Origin: Flavobacteriales bacterium | GTDB taxonomy: Bacteria; Bacteroidota; Bacteroidia; NS11-12g; UBA9320 | Assembly: GCA_020635455.1 (NCBI GenBank) | Contig: JACJZT010000003.1 | Coordinates: 248,001-312,000 of the forward strand | DNA: 64,000 nucleotides | Direction: 5' to 3' | Shown: positions 18,097 through 27,384 of the stretch, in pieces | Layout: every line of letters starts with the position of its first letter | How positions within the stretch are numbered: position 1 is the stretch's first letter | Program-made: the position numbers and the translations under genes | Notes under the pieces: generated by a model | Databases searched by the model: none | What the model was told of the DNA's origin: nothing | Seen by the model: only the letters and a program-made list of their open reading frames with translations

Positions 18097-19405
18097 GAAC
18101 TACTTTTCCAAAGATATCAAAATCACCCGCCTGTGTAATTCGTACATTGGCAAAATCACCCAAACGAACGTAATTGTCTTTTTTTTCTACCAACACCTCA
18201 TTGTCTACTTCCGGAGAATCCGCCTCTGTTCGTCCAACAAAATAATTACCTTCAGTTTTATCAAACAGCACCTTAAGGGTTTTTCCAACCTTTGATTCAT
18301 TTTTTTGAAGAGATATCTCCTGTTGAACGCTCATTAAGATATCTGCCCGGTCTTCTTTTTCTTCCGGGCTGATTTCATCCGGAAGACTAAATGAATGAGT
18401 ATTGTCTTCGTGAGAATAGGTAAATACACCCAGGCGGTCGAATTTATAATCCTGAACAAAATTTACCAGCTCCTTAAAATCTTCCCTACTTTCACCGGGA
18501 TGACCAATGAGCATGGTAGTTCTTATTGCAATTCCGGGTACTTTTTGTTTGATGGTATCCATCAATTCGAGCGTTCGCCTTTTTGTTATACCCCTTCGCA
18601 TGGTTTTGAGCATTGGGTCACTGATGTGTTGAAGAGGAATGTCGAGATAGTTACAAATGTTATCTCTGGCAACCATTACGTCGAGAGCATCCAGCGGAAA
18701 CTGGCTCGGGTATGCGTAATGCAAGCGTATCCATTCGATCCCTTCTACATCGGCCAGCCTGTTCAAAAGTTCGGCAAGTTTTCGCTCACCATAAATATCA
18801 AGCCCATAATACGTTAGGTCCTGAGCTATAAGCAAAAGTTCCTTTACGCCCGATCTGGCCAAACCTGAAGCTTCTTTTACAAGGTCTTCAATGGATTTGG
18901 AAACATGCTTGCCCCTCATAAGAGGAATGGCACAAAAGGAACATGGCCGGTTGCATCCTTCCGATATCTTAAGATAAGCATAATGTGAAGGCGTAGTTGT
19001 AAGCCTCTCTCCAATCAATTCGTGTTTATAATCCGCACCAAGAGTTTTAAGTAAATTGGGAAGTTCCAGGGTTCCGAACCATGCATCTACCTGGGGAATT
19101 TCTTTTAACAGATCTTCTTTATATCTGTGTGAAAGGCAACCTGTAACGTAGAGTTTGTCAATGTTGCCTTTTTGTTTCTCATCCACATAGGTAAGAATGG
19201 TATCAATACTCTCCTGTTTGGCCGTTTCAATAAATCCGCAAGTATTAACTACAATAATGTTTGAATCATTTTTTTGGGATTCATGCACCGCGTCCATGTT
19301 ATTTCCCTTCAACTGACTCAAAAGGATCTCGGAATCAACAATGTTCTTGGAACAACCAAGGGTAACGATGTTTATTTTATTGCTATGACGCGATTTGGTT
19401 CTCAT
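18089..19405 (-). CDS. rimO: Ribosomal protein S12 methylthiotransferase RimO
   Basis: RimO is a radical-SAM enzyme that methylthiolates an aspartate of ribosomal protein S12. The N-terminal UPF0004 cluster cysteines are C18, C56 and C90, and the radical-SAM CxxxCxxC is C151-C155-C158 (GCNRPCSFC). A C-terminal TRAM domain (about 370-435) ends in FDIFGKVVHA. RimO rather than MiaB is supported by LGCSKNIVDSE and the RGKHVSKS segment. It lies 2 bp downstream of ftsY and overlaps bshC. Confidence 0.93.
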   Translation of the reverse strand: MRTKSRHSNKINIVTLGCSKNIVDSEILLSQLKGNNMDAVHESQKNDSNIIVVNTCGFIETAKQESIDTILTYVDEKQKGNIDKLYVTGCLSHRYKEDLLKEIPQVDAWFGTLELPNLLKTLGADYKHELIGERLTTTPSHYAYLKISEGCNRPCSFCAIPLMRGKHVSKSIEDLVKEASGLARSGVKELLLIAQDLTYYGLDIYGERKLAELLNRLADVEGIEWIRLHYAYPSQFPLDALDVMVARDNICNYLDIPLQHISDPMLKTMRRGITKRRTLELMDTIKQKVPGIAIRTTMLIGHPGESREDFKELVNFVQDYKFDRLGVFTYSHEDNTHSFSLPDEISPEEKEDRADILMSVQQEISLQKNESKVGKTLKVLFDKTEGNYFVGRTEADSPEVDNEVLVEKKDNYVRLGDFANVRITQAGDFDIFGKVVHA

Positions 19406-19407
19406 AT

Positions 19408-20358
19408 TTATCCGAAGATGGATTCGACATAGGCTGCAGGATCAAAAACCTGAAGATCGTGCATTCCCTCACCAACACCTATGTATTTGACCGGTATTTT
19501 AAATTGATCGGAAATTCCGATGACCACTCCGCCTTTGGCTGTTCCGTCGAGTTTGGTAACGGCCAAAGCATTCACTTCTGTAACTGAAGTAAATTGTTTA
19601 GCCTGTTCAAAGGCATTTTGTCCGGTTGTACCATCCAGAACCAAAAGGATCTCATTGGGCAGATCTTCTCTCACTTTTTGCATAACACGTTTGATCTTTG
19701 AAAGTTCATTCATAAGATTCACTTTATTGTGCAATCGCCCTGCTGTATCAATGATAACAACGTCGGCATCGTTTTCGTACCCGTATTTAACTGCATCATA
19801 AGCCACTGCAGCAGGGTCGGTGTTCATGCCTTTTGAAATAAACTCAACTCCGGCACGATCGCTCCAAATCTTTAACTGATCCACGGCTGCAGCGCGGAAA
19901 GTATCGGCTGCGCCCAATACGACCTTCAAACCTTCTGAGTGGAACTTATTGGCCAATTTACCTATGGTGGTGGTTTTGCCCACCCCATTTACTCCAACCA
20001 CCATAATCACATACGGCTTTTTACCTACACCAATGTTCAGTTTCTCATTATGTGATTGCAACAAAGAACTGATCTCTTCTTTTAAGATACGGTTCAGATC
20101 GTCCATGCCGGTGTATTTTTCGCTTGCAACTCTCGACTCAAAACGCTTCAGGATGTTAAGAGTTGTTTGAATTCCAACATCGGCCGAAACAAGGGTTTCC
20201 TCGAGATCATCAAGAAATTCATCGTCAACTTTGGTTCTTCCGAAAAAAGTAGTACTGAGTTTTCCAAGAAAGCTGTTTTTTGTTTTTTCAAGCCCTTTAT
20301 TGAGACTTGCTTTTTCTTCTTCGGATTTGTTTCTTTTAAAAAAATCAAATATTCCCAT
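19408..20358 (-). CDS. ftsY: Signal recognition particle receptor FtsY
   Basis: FtsY is the membrane-associated SRP-receptor GTPase that docks ribosome-nascent-chain complexes at the translocon. The 316-aa protein has a short charged N-terminus, the helical N domain, and the NG GTPase with G1 GVNGVGKTTT (about 122-130), DTAGR and TKLDGTAKGG. It lacks the long acidic A domain of E. coli FtsY, as is normal in this phylum. It follows the rpmB-rpmG-DUF4295 cluster after an intervening terminator. Confidence 0.95.
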   Translation of the reverse strand: MGIFDFFKRNKSEEEKASLNKGLEKTKNSFLGKLSTTFFGRTKVDDEFLDDLEETLVSADVGIQTTLNILKRFESRVASEKYTGMDDLNRILKEEISSLLQSHNEKLNIGVGKKPYVIMVVGVNGVGKTTTIGKLANKFHSEGLKVVLGAADTFRAAAVDQLKIWSDRAGVEFISKGMNTDPAAVAYDAVKYGYENDADVVIIDTAGRLHNKVNLMNELSKIKRVMQKVREDLPNEILLVLDGTTGQNAFEQAKQFTSVTEVNALAVTKLDGTAKGGVVIGISDQFKIPVKYIGVGEGMHDLQVFDPAAYVESIFG

Positions 20359-20406
20359 TGGATGATCTGGATTTAATTAGGGTTTTTCTTATTTCTATAA
20401 AAAGCA

Positions 20407-20440
20407 AAAAGGCTTTCTGCCATAATGCGGAAAGCCTTTT
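20407..20440 (-). terminator. Terminator of the rpmB-rpmG-DUF4295 operon
   Basis: AAAAGGCTTTC (20407-20417) and GAAAGCCTTTT (20430-20440) form a perfect 11-bp stem with a 12-nt loop. On the minus strand it is followed by GC then a T-rich stretch. It lies between the ribosomal-protein cluster and ftsY, so it would end the former or attenuate read-through into ftsY-rimO-bshC. Confidence 0.8.
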
Positions 20441-20460
20441 GACCGAATATCATAAGAGGC

Positions 20461-20613
20461 TTATTTAAAAGCGTTCTTTACCATTTCGGATGGCATCATT
20501 TCTTCTTTAAAAGTATAGGCACCGGTTTTCGGACTTCTTACGGCACGAATTACTTTGGCCCAATCTTTACCGGCTCCTGCCGTTTTCAGTGTTGCAACAA
20601 CTTTCTTTGCCAT
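20461..20613 (-). CDS. DUF4295 family small protein
   Basis: This 50-aa basic protein begins MAKKVVATLKTAGAGKDWAK and contains RAVRSPKTGAYTFKEEMM. It matches the DUF4295 family found almost only in Bacteroidota, directly after rpmG. Its constant position in the ribosomal-protein operon suggests a ribosome-associated role, but the function is unknown. The start is 2 bp from the rpmG stop. Confidence 0.9.
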   Translation of the reverse strand: MAKKVVATLKTAGAGKDWAKVIRAVRSPKTGAYTFKEEMMPSEMVKNAFK

Positions 20614-20615
20614 GA

Positions 20616-20798
20616 TTATTTAATTTCTTTGTGTATGGTTTTACGTTTCAGTATGGGATTGAATTTTTTCAATTCAAGTCTTTCTGTAGTATTCTTCTTG
20701 TTCTTGGTGGTAATGTAACGTGAAGTTCCGGGCATGCCTGAGTCTTTATGCTCGGTGCACTCCATAATTACCTGAACGCGGTTTCCTTTCTTTGCCAT
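20616..20798 (-). CDS. rpmG: 50S ribosomal protein L33
   Basis: This 60-aa protein has the L33 pattern MAKKGNRVQVIMECTE...TSRYITTKNKKNTTERLELKKFNPILKR. The CxxC zinc pairs are absent, so it is the zinc-independent (C-minus) form. It is the middle gene of the rpmB-rpmG-DUF4295 operon. Confidence 0.95.
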   Translation of the reverse strand: MAKKGNRVQVIMECTEHKDSGMPGTSRYITTKNKKNTTERLELKKFNPILKRKTIHKEIK

Positions 20799-20804
20799 CG
20801 TACT

Positions 20805-21038
20805 TTAGATTTTTCCTTTTGTAAATAAATTATTCAAACAAGCGGAAATACCTTTCTTGTTTATTGTTTTAAGAGCAGAGGTAGAAACTTTTAAGGTAAT
20901 CCACTCATCTTCCTCCGGAATATAAAATCTTTTGGTATGAAGATTCGGGTAAAACCTGCGTTTCGTTTTTCTGTTTGAAAAGGAAACGTGATTTCCTGCC
21001 AATGCTTTCTTTCCTGTTAAATCACAAACCCTGGACAT
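20805..21038 (-). CDS. rpmB: 50S ribosomal protein L28
   Basis: This 77-aa protein starts at the ATG at 21038 (MSRVCDLTGKKALAGNHVSF), the conserved L28 N-terminus; a start ten codons upstream would add residues without family support. NRKTKRRFYPNLHTKRFYIPEE is the L28 core. It is the first gene of the operon. A near-match -7 box (GACTTTTG, one mismatch) lies at 21057-21064 on the minus strand. Confidence 0.95.
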   Translation of the reverse strand: MSRVCDLTGKKALAGNHVSFSNRKTKRRFYPNLHTKRFYIPEEDEWITLKVSTSALKTINKKGISACLNNLFTKGKI

Positions 21039-21309
21039 AATTATTTTTTTTGGGACTGCAAAAGTCATATTTTTTTTCTAATAATCCAATGAATTACTTA
21101 AAAAAATAATTTTTCATAAACGAAGATCAACTTTCCTTCAGAGTCACAGATTTTTGTTCTGAAATACATTTCTGATAATGTCAATTACACATTAAAAAAC
21201 TTAGCTAATCGGAATCCGTTCAAGGTTTCTAACACCTTTGGTTTTAAACTCGCATCAGCAAAAGATCCAGAGACTCGCACCAGCCTAAAAATCAGACTTA
21301 CACCTTTAC

Positions 21310-24300
21310 TTAAACCTTTTTCAAAGGTAATACGATAAAAAACTCAGAACCTTTGCCGGGCTCCGAATTGAAACTGATCTCGCCACCACTGTTTTCAACG
21401 ATCTTCTTTGAAATGGCAAGTCCCAGCCCCATTCCGGAATTTTTGGTACTGAAACTCGGTACAAAGATCCGGTTTTTAAGATCATCGCTTATTCCTGTTC
21501 CATTATCCCTGATCCCAACGATCACTTTTTCATCAGACACTTTACAGGAAATCGTAATGATACCTTCCCTTTCGGGTGGAATGCTCTGAATGGCATTTTT
21601 TATAATGTTGGTAAACACCCTGCTGATCTGTTCAGGATCGGTATAAACCGTTATGGGTTTCAAATTTTTATCGTATTCAATCAGGACGTTTTCCGATTGC
21701 TCGAACAAATGAATGGTGGACAAAAGTACCTTATCGATCCGGCAGTCGAGAAAAAGGTCGGTTGGCATTTTGGCAAACGAAGAAAACTCTGTGGCAAGAC
21801 GACTCAAACTATCAATTTGCTCGATCAGGATACCGGTAACCCGCTTAAAACTTGCATCCATCCCTTCACGATCCGAATTCCAGGCACGTTGAAGATGCTG
21901 TATGTTCAGTTTCATAGGAGTTAGAGGATTTTTGATCTCATGAGCCACCTGTCTGGCCATTTCTTTCCAGGCACCTTCCCTCTCCGATTCACTCAATTTA
22001 TGGGCACTTTCCTCCAGTTCTATTACCATCTTATTGTATTGTTTCACCAACTGTCCAATCTCATCGTCCCGTTTCCATTCAATGATCTCATTTTTCATGG
22101 ATATACTGGTTTTCGACAATTTTTCACGAATGATCTGTAAAGGAAGCGATATTCTCTGGCCAATAAAATACGCTATGATAATTGCAATAAGCAACAGTAA
22201 AAAATATATATTGATGAGCGAAACCAAAAAAGAGGAGATCTCCTTATCAATTTCCGACTTCTCTGTAAAATATGGTAAGTTCAGATAGGCTTTTATTTTG
22301 TTTTCATCGTTGAACAGTGGAACGTATCCGGATAAATATTCAAAATCCATGACTTTTTCCTTCTGAAGCAATTGTGACGCATTTTCATTTCTCAATTTAT
22401 ACAGGGCTACCGGGTCCATGAGTTTGGCCAGGAAATATTCGTTATAGATAACCGGTTGTGTAGATGCCAGCAACAATCCCGACTTATCGAAAATATTCAG
22501 GTCGATCCTGTTGGCATCGCTCAAATAATTTACCAATGCCCTTAACCTTTCATTGCTTCTCAATTTCCTCGAAAGGTCAGGTTCGTTTTCAAGCTGATTC
22601 ATGATCTCCTTAAGTTTCAGGTATAACTGGTCCTGTTGACGCTGATTGTAATTATACCGAACATACTGTATGGTAAAAAATACGGATACCACCAATCCAA
22701 AAAACACCAAACCAACCATACTTACCTGAATTCGGGAACTCAACATTCGCTGTTTGGCACTGATAAGTGGAAGCGTTTTGCTCAATAGATCAAGTAAAGG
22801 CGCATTACCACGGTTTTTACCTGCGAACTTATTCCATCCAAAACGGGCGATGTAAATTCCTGACCACAACAAAGCAAACAACACACCGAGTACCGTAAAA
22901 TAAATAAACATGAAGGAGAACAGTGCAAAGGATTTTACAAGATAATCTTTGCGTTTGCTGATTACAATTTTTATATCGTTGACCGGCGAACTGATAAAAT
23001 GCTTGTAGCCAGGAAGACTAAAGACATTTTTGTCGTTGTACATCAATTCTCCGGTTGGAATTGCCAAACGGTACGGATAGTCTCCTTTCTGACTTATAAG
23101 CGTATTGTTCTGATAGATGGCATAGGAATATTCTTTAAACTCAAAAACGGTCTGTTGATTTTTGGAGTTGATTATGTCGGGATATGAATGTGAGCTTTGG
23201 ATGATCTTAGGCTGAAGAAGCAGAAATACAGAACCAAAATTTCCATGAAGGTTACAAGTTTCAAACTTCGCAATGTATCCCCTTACCCCTGCTTGTTTTT
23301 TGATGTGATAAAAATGATTGCTTATGGTTGGATACGATTCGAACGAATAGATGGAATCCAATAGTTTGAACGGATAGCGCGGATTCATCCCTATCCGCAC
23401 ATTATTGCTGTCGAAGCTAATGATCTTAAGCTCAAATTTATCGAGGTAGCCCGAAAAGAACAGGTTCTTGATCCTTTTTTCATATTCATCCTGTTGTTTG
23501 AAAAAATTCTGAAAATCTTGGGGTGTAATAAATTCCTTGATCAGTTTTTGTTCCATCATGGCAAACTTGCCTTCTGCCTCCAAATCTTGATTTGCATAAA
23601 TTTTATTGACAAATACGTTGAGATATTCCTGTTCGTGCTTTTTATTTTGAAAATTAATAATGAATGCTGCAAATCCTGAGATCATCAGGAGAATGAGAAT
23701 GTTAAGATAAAAATCCTTGATGGAAGGCCGGAAGATGAGCCAGATATAAATAATGGAACAAAAAAGTATGGTAACAAAAATAGAAACACCAGCCATGTGA
23801 CCGTTGTAATGCTGAAAAAGTCCGTAAAGTAGAAAGGTTAGAAATAGGGCAATCGCTTGTGTTTTGGTTTTTAAATGTCTGAAACCTGAAACCGTAAATA
23901 AGAATTCGGCTATGTAAACAAGACTTCCCATCAAAACCCCAATGATGGTCAAACTCAAAAATGAGTATACGTTGATTTTGGGCAGATCGGAGAAATGGAA
24001 GGAAATGTTGGAATCGACAACCAGACTTTTTATAATTGAAAATACCAGATCCGTTCCAAAAGCATAAAGCAGGCACAAAACACTAGCCTTGATCCATTCA
24101 AAACCGGAAGCAGGAATGTATAGGAACATTCGGTTCTTTATTCGAGTGAAGGAATAAAAGATCAGTAGAAAAAAAATAATGTGAAGAACCAGATCCCCCA
24201 TTGAAGGCAATAGAACGGAGGATGCATAAATTTCGGGATCGAAGAGATCACTGTTCTGAAGTGACTGCAAGATCCAGTGTTTGTACAATATAAATCTAAG

Positions 24301-25032
24301 GCAAAGAATTATCAGACAAATGACCAGAAAAGATTGAACCCTCAGTCCGTTCTTGTTCTGCAATTCAATAAACCGGAAGATCAGAAGTCCGAATATCATA
24401 AGTAAGATAAGTCCCAGAACTACCCAACTTCGATTTATGTTCTCAATATCGATAATGTTAAAACGAGCATAGCTTTTTCCGTCTAACCACTTAAGTTCGT
24501 AACCCGAAGAATAATCCCCAAGATTGTATATGTATGCATTGTCTTCCTTTAGAGGATGGTTGTCCGGCAATTCGGGACTATCGGAATAATCGCCTGCAAG
24601 ATACAGTAAATAGATCTTGTAAGGGGAGACTTCCTTTTTGCATACCAAAAATACTCTTCGACCAATTTCACGAATGAATACCGAATCGCTGTTGCGTTTT
24701 GAAATACTATCAACTGAAGCCAGATTGGAATTCCAGAAAAAAAGCGTGTCGTTGCGTGTGGCGATCAGATTAAAATTCGCATTCGACAGTGCCTCTATTT
24801 CGGGCGAATAAATACTTTGATCCCCAATTTCGTTTATGAGTTGTGCTTTCCTGAGAAATCCAAATGCTTCATTCTTTTTAAATTCCAAATGCGCCTCAAG
24901 CTCTTTACCCAGTTTTAGCTCTTCCTTTTTAATAAACTGATCGTCAGTCGTCTTATCTGCAAAAAGCAATAGAAAAACCAAGGAGCAAATCGCTCCTAAA
25001 TAAAAATATGGTTTATGGAATATACGATTCAA
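21310..25032 (-). CDS. Large NtrY-like membrane sensor histidine kinase
   Basis: This 1240-aa protein is unusually long. An N-terminal membrane helix (about 5-22) is followed by a roughly 180-aa extracytoplasmic domain. Next come a cluster of about seven or eight membrane helices (about 205-460), a second extracytoplasmic domain, two further helices framing a third sensing region, a HAMP domain (about 970-1020) and a kinase module. The phospho-acceptor is His1031 in VAHEIKNPLTPMK, the NtrY-type H-box; the N-box has N1146 and the G-box DNGTG is at 1176-1180. No response regulator is adjacent. Its start overlaps the hldD stop by 4 bp. Confidence 0.85.
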   Translation of the reverse strand: MNRIFHKPYFYLGAICSLVFLLLFADKTTDDQFIKKEELKLGKELEAHLEFKKNEAFGFLRKAQLINEIGDQSIYSPEIEALSNANFNLIATRNDTLFFWNSNLASVDSISKRNSDSVFIREIGRRVFLVCKKEVSPYKIYLLYLAGDYSDSPELPDNHPLKEDNAYIYNLGDYSSGYELKWLDGKSYARFNIIDIENINRSWVVLGLILLMIFGLLIFRFIELQNKNGLRVQSFLVICLIILCLRFILYKHWILQSLQNSDLFDPEIYASSVLLPSMGDLVLHIIFFLLIFYSFTRIKNRMFLYIPASGFEWIKASVLCLLYAFGTDLVFSIIKSLVVDSNISFHFSDLPKINVYSFLSLTIIGVLMGSLVYIAEFLFTVSGFRHLKTKTQAIALFLTFLLYGLFQHYNGHMAGVSIFVTILFCSIIYIWLIFRPSIKDFYLNILILLMISGFAAFIINFQNKKHEQEYLNVFVNKIYANQDLEAEGKFAMMEQKLIKEFITPQDFQNFFKQQDEYEKRIKNLFFSGYLDKFELKIISFDSNNVRIGMNPRYPFKLLDSIYSFESYPTISNHFYHIKKQAGVRGYIAKFETCNLHGNFGSVFLLLQPKIIQSSHSYPDIINSKNQQTVFEFKEYSYAIYQNNTLISQKGDYPYRLAIPTGELMYNDKNVFSLPGYKHFISSPVNDIKIVISKRKDYLVKSFALFSFMFIYFTVLGVLFALLWSGIYIARFGWNKFAGKNRGNAPLLDLLSKTLPLISAKQRMLSSRIQVSMVGLVFFGLVVSVFFTIQYVRYNYNQRQQDQLYLKLKEIMNQLENEPDLSRKLRSNERLRALVNYLSDANRIDLNIFDKSGLLLASTQPVIYNEYFLAKLMDPVALYKLRNENASQLLQKEKVMDFEYLSGYVPLFNDENKIKAYLNLPYFTEKSEIDKEISSFLVSLINIYFLLLLIAIIIAYFIGQRISLPLQIIREKLSKTSISMKNEIIEWKRDDEIGQLVKQYNKMVIELEESAHKLSESEREGAWKEMARQVAHEIKNPLTPMKLNIQHLQRAWNSDREGMDASFKRVTGILIEQIDSLSRLATEFSSFAKMPTDLFLDCRIDKVLLSTIHLFEQSENVLIEYDKNLKPITVYTDPEQISRVFTNIIKNAIQSIPPEREGIITISCKVSDEKVIVGIRDNGTGISDDLKNRIFVPSFSTKNSGMGLGLAISKKIVENSGGEISFNSEPGKGSEFFIVLPLKKV

Positions 25033-25997
25033 TAATGAACTTTCTTTATCAAATAATGACTGACGTAATCCTTCACCGATTCGTCAAGTGATGCAAAGTT
25101 GTCCCTGAAACCAGCTTGCCTTAACTTATCCATTTTGGCCTCTGTAAAGTACTGATACGTATTTCTGATGTCTTCCGGAATGTCAATGTATTCAATATTT
25201 ACCGGTTTTTCAAGTGCATTAAAAATTGCTTCCGCCAGTTGATTCCATGTTTGTGCTTTACCGGTACCAAGATTATAGATCGCGCTTTCCGGAAGGTTTT
25301 TATAGAGATAGAGAATTACTTTAAGTACATCCTTAACATAAATAAAATCTCTAAGTTGTTCGCCATCCTTATATTCTGAAAGATGACTCCTGAACAATCG
25401 GATCTTACCTGTATTCACGATCTGATTGGTACCATGCATGACCATGCTTGCCATTCGTCCTTTGTGATATTCATTTGGACCAAAGACATTAAAAAACTTT
25501 AACCCATACCAATGAGGTGGCTTTTCTTCCTCCTCAAGTGCCCAGAGATCAAACTCATGTTTACTCAGGCCATAAGGATTTAAGGGTTTCAATCCATGAA
25601 TAAGACGGTGATCGTCGCTGAAACTTTTTTCTCCCATACCATAAGTAGCTGCAGAAGATGCATAGATCATTGGCACCGCAAAACGACTGCAATACTCCCA
25701 TACCTTCATTGTATAGTGTGTGTTAAGCTTTTCGAGAAGCTGATGATCAAATTCGGCAGTGTCGGTTCGTGCACCAATGTGAAACACAAATTCGGCCTCC
25801 TTTACAAACTGAGGTGATTGTATGAATTCATTGCGATCCACCTTCTTGATCCGCTCCGATTCCGGAAGGTTCTTGTTTTTATCGGTATTGGAAAAATCGT
25901 CTACAGCAAGTATGATCCCGTCGTAAACCTTAAGTAGCTCACAAGTTAGGCAACTGCCTATAAAACCTACAGCACCCGTTACAATTAACATATTCAT
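25029..25997 (-). CDS. hldD: ADP-L-glycero-D-manno-heptose-6-epimerase family
   Basis: The 322-aa protein belongs to the extended short-chain dehydrogenase family. It has the N-terminal NAD(P) loop TGAVGFIGS, a YGLSKHEFD catalytic Tyr-Lys pair, and GARTDTAEFD and LNTHYTMKVWEYC, which are characteristic of HldD (RfaD). HldD makes the heptose donor for LPS inner core. Either of the first two ATGs (25997 or 25991) could be used. It is translationally coupled to the large sensor kinase. Confidence 0.85.
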   Translation of the reverse strand: MNMLIVTGAVGFIGSCLTCELLKVYDGIILAVDDFSNTDKNKNLPESERIKKVDRNEFIQSPQFVKEAEFVFHIGARTDTAEFDHQLLEKLNTHYTMKVWEYCSRFAVPMIYASSAATYGMGEKSFSDDHRLIHGLKPLNPYGLSKHEFDLWALEEEEKPPHWYGLKFFNVFGPNEYHKGRMASMVMHGTNQIVNTGKIRLFRSHLSEYKDGEQLRDFIYVKDVLKVILYLYKNLPESAIYNLGTGKAQTWNQLAEAIFNALEKPVNIEYIDIPEDIRNTYQYFTEAKMDKLRQAGFRDNFASLDESVKDYVSHYLIKKVHY

Positions 25998-26071
25998 GCA
26001 AAATAAACGAATTTGTGTTAGGAAATTAATTTTTTAGACGTCTCCTTCAACACTTTCGAACAAGGGATTTT

Positions 26072-26233
26072 TTATTTGGATGAAAAGCTCCAACCAAAAG
26101 CAAGCAAAAGACAATTATTGAGTCGGATTCGTTTTTTGCGATCTGGACTGTATAACCAATTTTTTCGGTATTCAAATTTTAAAGCCGGTTGACTTTCATC
26201 AAGGATATCCCTAATTTTTATTGGCAAAAACAC
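26072..26233 (-). pseudogene. Possible remnant of a beta-barrel protein C-terminus
   Basis: Between hldD and queD a 53-codon frame (GTG at 26233 to TAA at 26072) reads like the last strands of an outer-membrane barrel: LKFEYRKNWLYSP, then NNCLLLAFGWSFSSK. No signal peptide or upstream body remains. It may equally be chance. It is the only coding-like content I see in the gap 25998-26267. Confidence 0.2.
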
Positions 26234-26267
26234 CTAGTGAACAAAGTTAAAAAAATAAGTTTTAATG

Positions 26268-26275
26268 TATCTTTG
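26268..26275 (+). promoter_or_regulatory. -7 box of queD-like gene; fixes the start codon
   Basis: TATCTTTG, an exact TAnnTTTG match, ends 7 nt before the ATG at 26283. An ATG at 26265 in the same frame lies across this box and therefore cannot be the main start. Confidence 0.5.
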
Positions 26276-26282
26276 CAGCTTT

Positions 26283-26708
26283 ATGGGATCGGATAAAGGG
26301 ATGGTTTATGTTACCAGAAAGCTGCATTTTAATGCTGCTCATAAACTTTACAATCCGAATTGGTCAAAAGAAAAAAATACCGAGATCTTCGGAAAATGCG
26401 CCAACGAATACTGGCATGGACATAATTTTGATCTTTTTATAACGGTTAAAGGCATTCCAAATCCTGAAACCGGTTATGTAATTGACTTAAAAGTACTTAA
26501 AGACCTGGTGGAAGAAAAAGTAATTCGCAAACTCGACCACCGTAACCTGAATCTGGATGTTGATTTTATGCAGGGTAAAATGGCTTCGATCGAAAATCTG
26601 GCAAAAGCCATTTGGGAGGAGCTTTATCCATATATCAATGCAGGGGAACTTTACTGCGTAAAATTGTATGAAACCCCCAGGCAATGGGTAAGTTATTACG
26701 GCAAGTAA
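26283..26708 (+). CDS. queD: 6-carboxytetrahydropterin synthase / PTPS family (QueD-like)
   Basis: The family converts 7,8-dihydroneopterin triphosphate to 6-carboxy- or 6-pyruvoyl-tetrahydropterin, feeding queuosine or biopterin-like pathways. The zinc histidines appear in FNAAHKLY and YWHGHNFD, the catalytic Cys in FGKCANEYWHG, and the C-terminal Glu in VKLYETPRQWVSYYG. The start is the ATG at 26283 (or 26301, MVYVTRKLHF), not the one inside the promoter. No other queuosine genes are adjacent, so PTPS versus QueD is not decided. Confidence 0.85.
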   Translation: MGSDKGMVYVTRKLHFNAAHKLYNPNWSKEKNTEIFGKCANEYWHGHNFDLFITVKGIPNPETGYVIDLKVLKDLVEEKVIRKLDHRNLNLDVDFMQGKMASIENLAKAIWEELYPYINAGELYCVKLYETPRQWVSYYGK

Positions 26709-26810
26709 CGACCATTAGCAAAAGCCTCAATAAAATCGGGTGATCACCGTCGGGGAATTGAAAAAGATCACTTTCCTGAATCGCATTAGCATTTTAAGGC
26801 AGCCTTGTAT

Positions 26811-26818
26811 TATCTTTG
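26811..26818 (+). promoter_or_regulatory. -7 box of the thioredoxin-like gene; fixes the start codon
   Basis: TATCTTTG ends 4 nt before the ATG at 26823. A TTG at 26805 in the same frame lies upstream of this box and is excluded. Confidence 0.5.
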
Positions 26819-26822
26819 TGAA

Positions 26823-27353
26823 ATGCAAATTGGAGATAAATTATTCGATTTTGAACTTCCGGCAACCGATGGTAAGACATACAGCAAGTACACCGTTGCC
26901 GACAAATACGCCTTATTGATCATTGTATCCTGTAATCATTGCCCATATTCCAGGGCTTACTGGCACCGGATCGTTAAAATGTGGCAGAAGTTCGAAGAGG
27001 ATGATCTTGCCATTTACATCATCAACGGTAACGATGCTACCAAATACCCGCAAGATTCGTTCGAAAACATGAAAATTCTTGCCGATCAGCTTTTTGAAGG
27101 CAAATTCCCATACCTGTACGATGAAAGTCAGGAAGTACTAAAAAAATTGGGAGCCACCCGAACCCCTGAAGCATTTTTGTTCAATTCAAGAAGAGAACTT
27201 GTGTATAAAGGAGCCATTGACGATTCATGGGACAATGCCAATGCCGTAACCTTTGTTTATCTTGATGACGCGATCGAATATACACTTGATGGCCTCGAAG
27301 TTGATTATCCTGAAGTTCCGGCTGTCGGATGTACCATCAAATGGAAAGATTGA
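26823..27353 (+). CDS. Thioredoxin-like / AhpC-TSA family redoxin
   Basis: The 176-aa cytosolic protein begins MQIGDKLFDFELPATDGKTY, typical of AhpC/TSA redoxins. The active site is CNHCPYS at about residues 38-44, a CxxC followed by Pro in place of the usual WCGPC. ATRTPEAFLFN contains the cis-Pro. This subfamily is common in Bacteroidota as an uncharacterised thioredoxin-family protein; a thiol oxidoreductase role is expected but the partner is unknown. It has its own promoter and precedes argS. Confidence 0.85.
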   Translation: MQIGDKLFDFELPATDGKTYSKYTVADKYALLIIVSCNHCPYSRAYWHRIVKMWQKFEEDDLAIYIINGNDATKYPQDSFENMKILADQLFEGKFPYLYDESQEVLKKLGATRTPEAFLFNSRRELVYKGAIDDSWDNANAVTFVYLDDAIEYTLDGLEVDYPEVPAVGCTIKWKD

Positions 27354-27384
27354 TCTGATTTCTCTTTACATTAAGTAGCTTAGT

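Noticed and set aside
20358..21309. tRNA genes near the ribosomal-protein cluster and other gaps
   Set aside because: I looked for cloverleaf-like stems and TTCGA/TTCAA T-loops in the intergenic gaps and found no convincing set.
26265..26282. Start of the queD-like gene at ATG 26265
   Set aside because: This ATG overlaps the exact -7 box TATCTTTG; the next ATG at 26283 is correctly placed after it.
26805..26822. TTG start of the thioredoxin-like gene
   Set aside because: It lies before the -7 box; the family N-terminus begins at the ATG at 26823.
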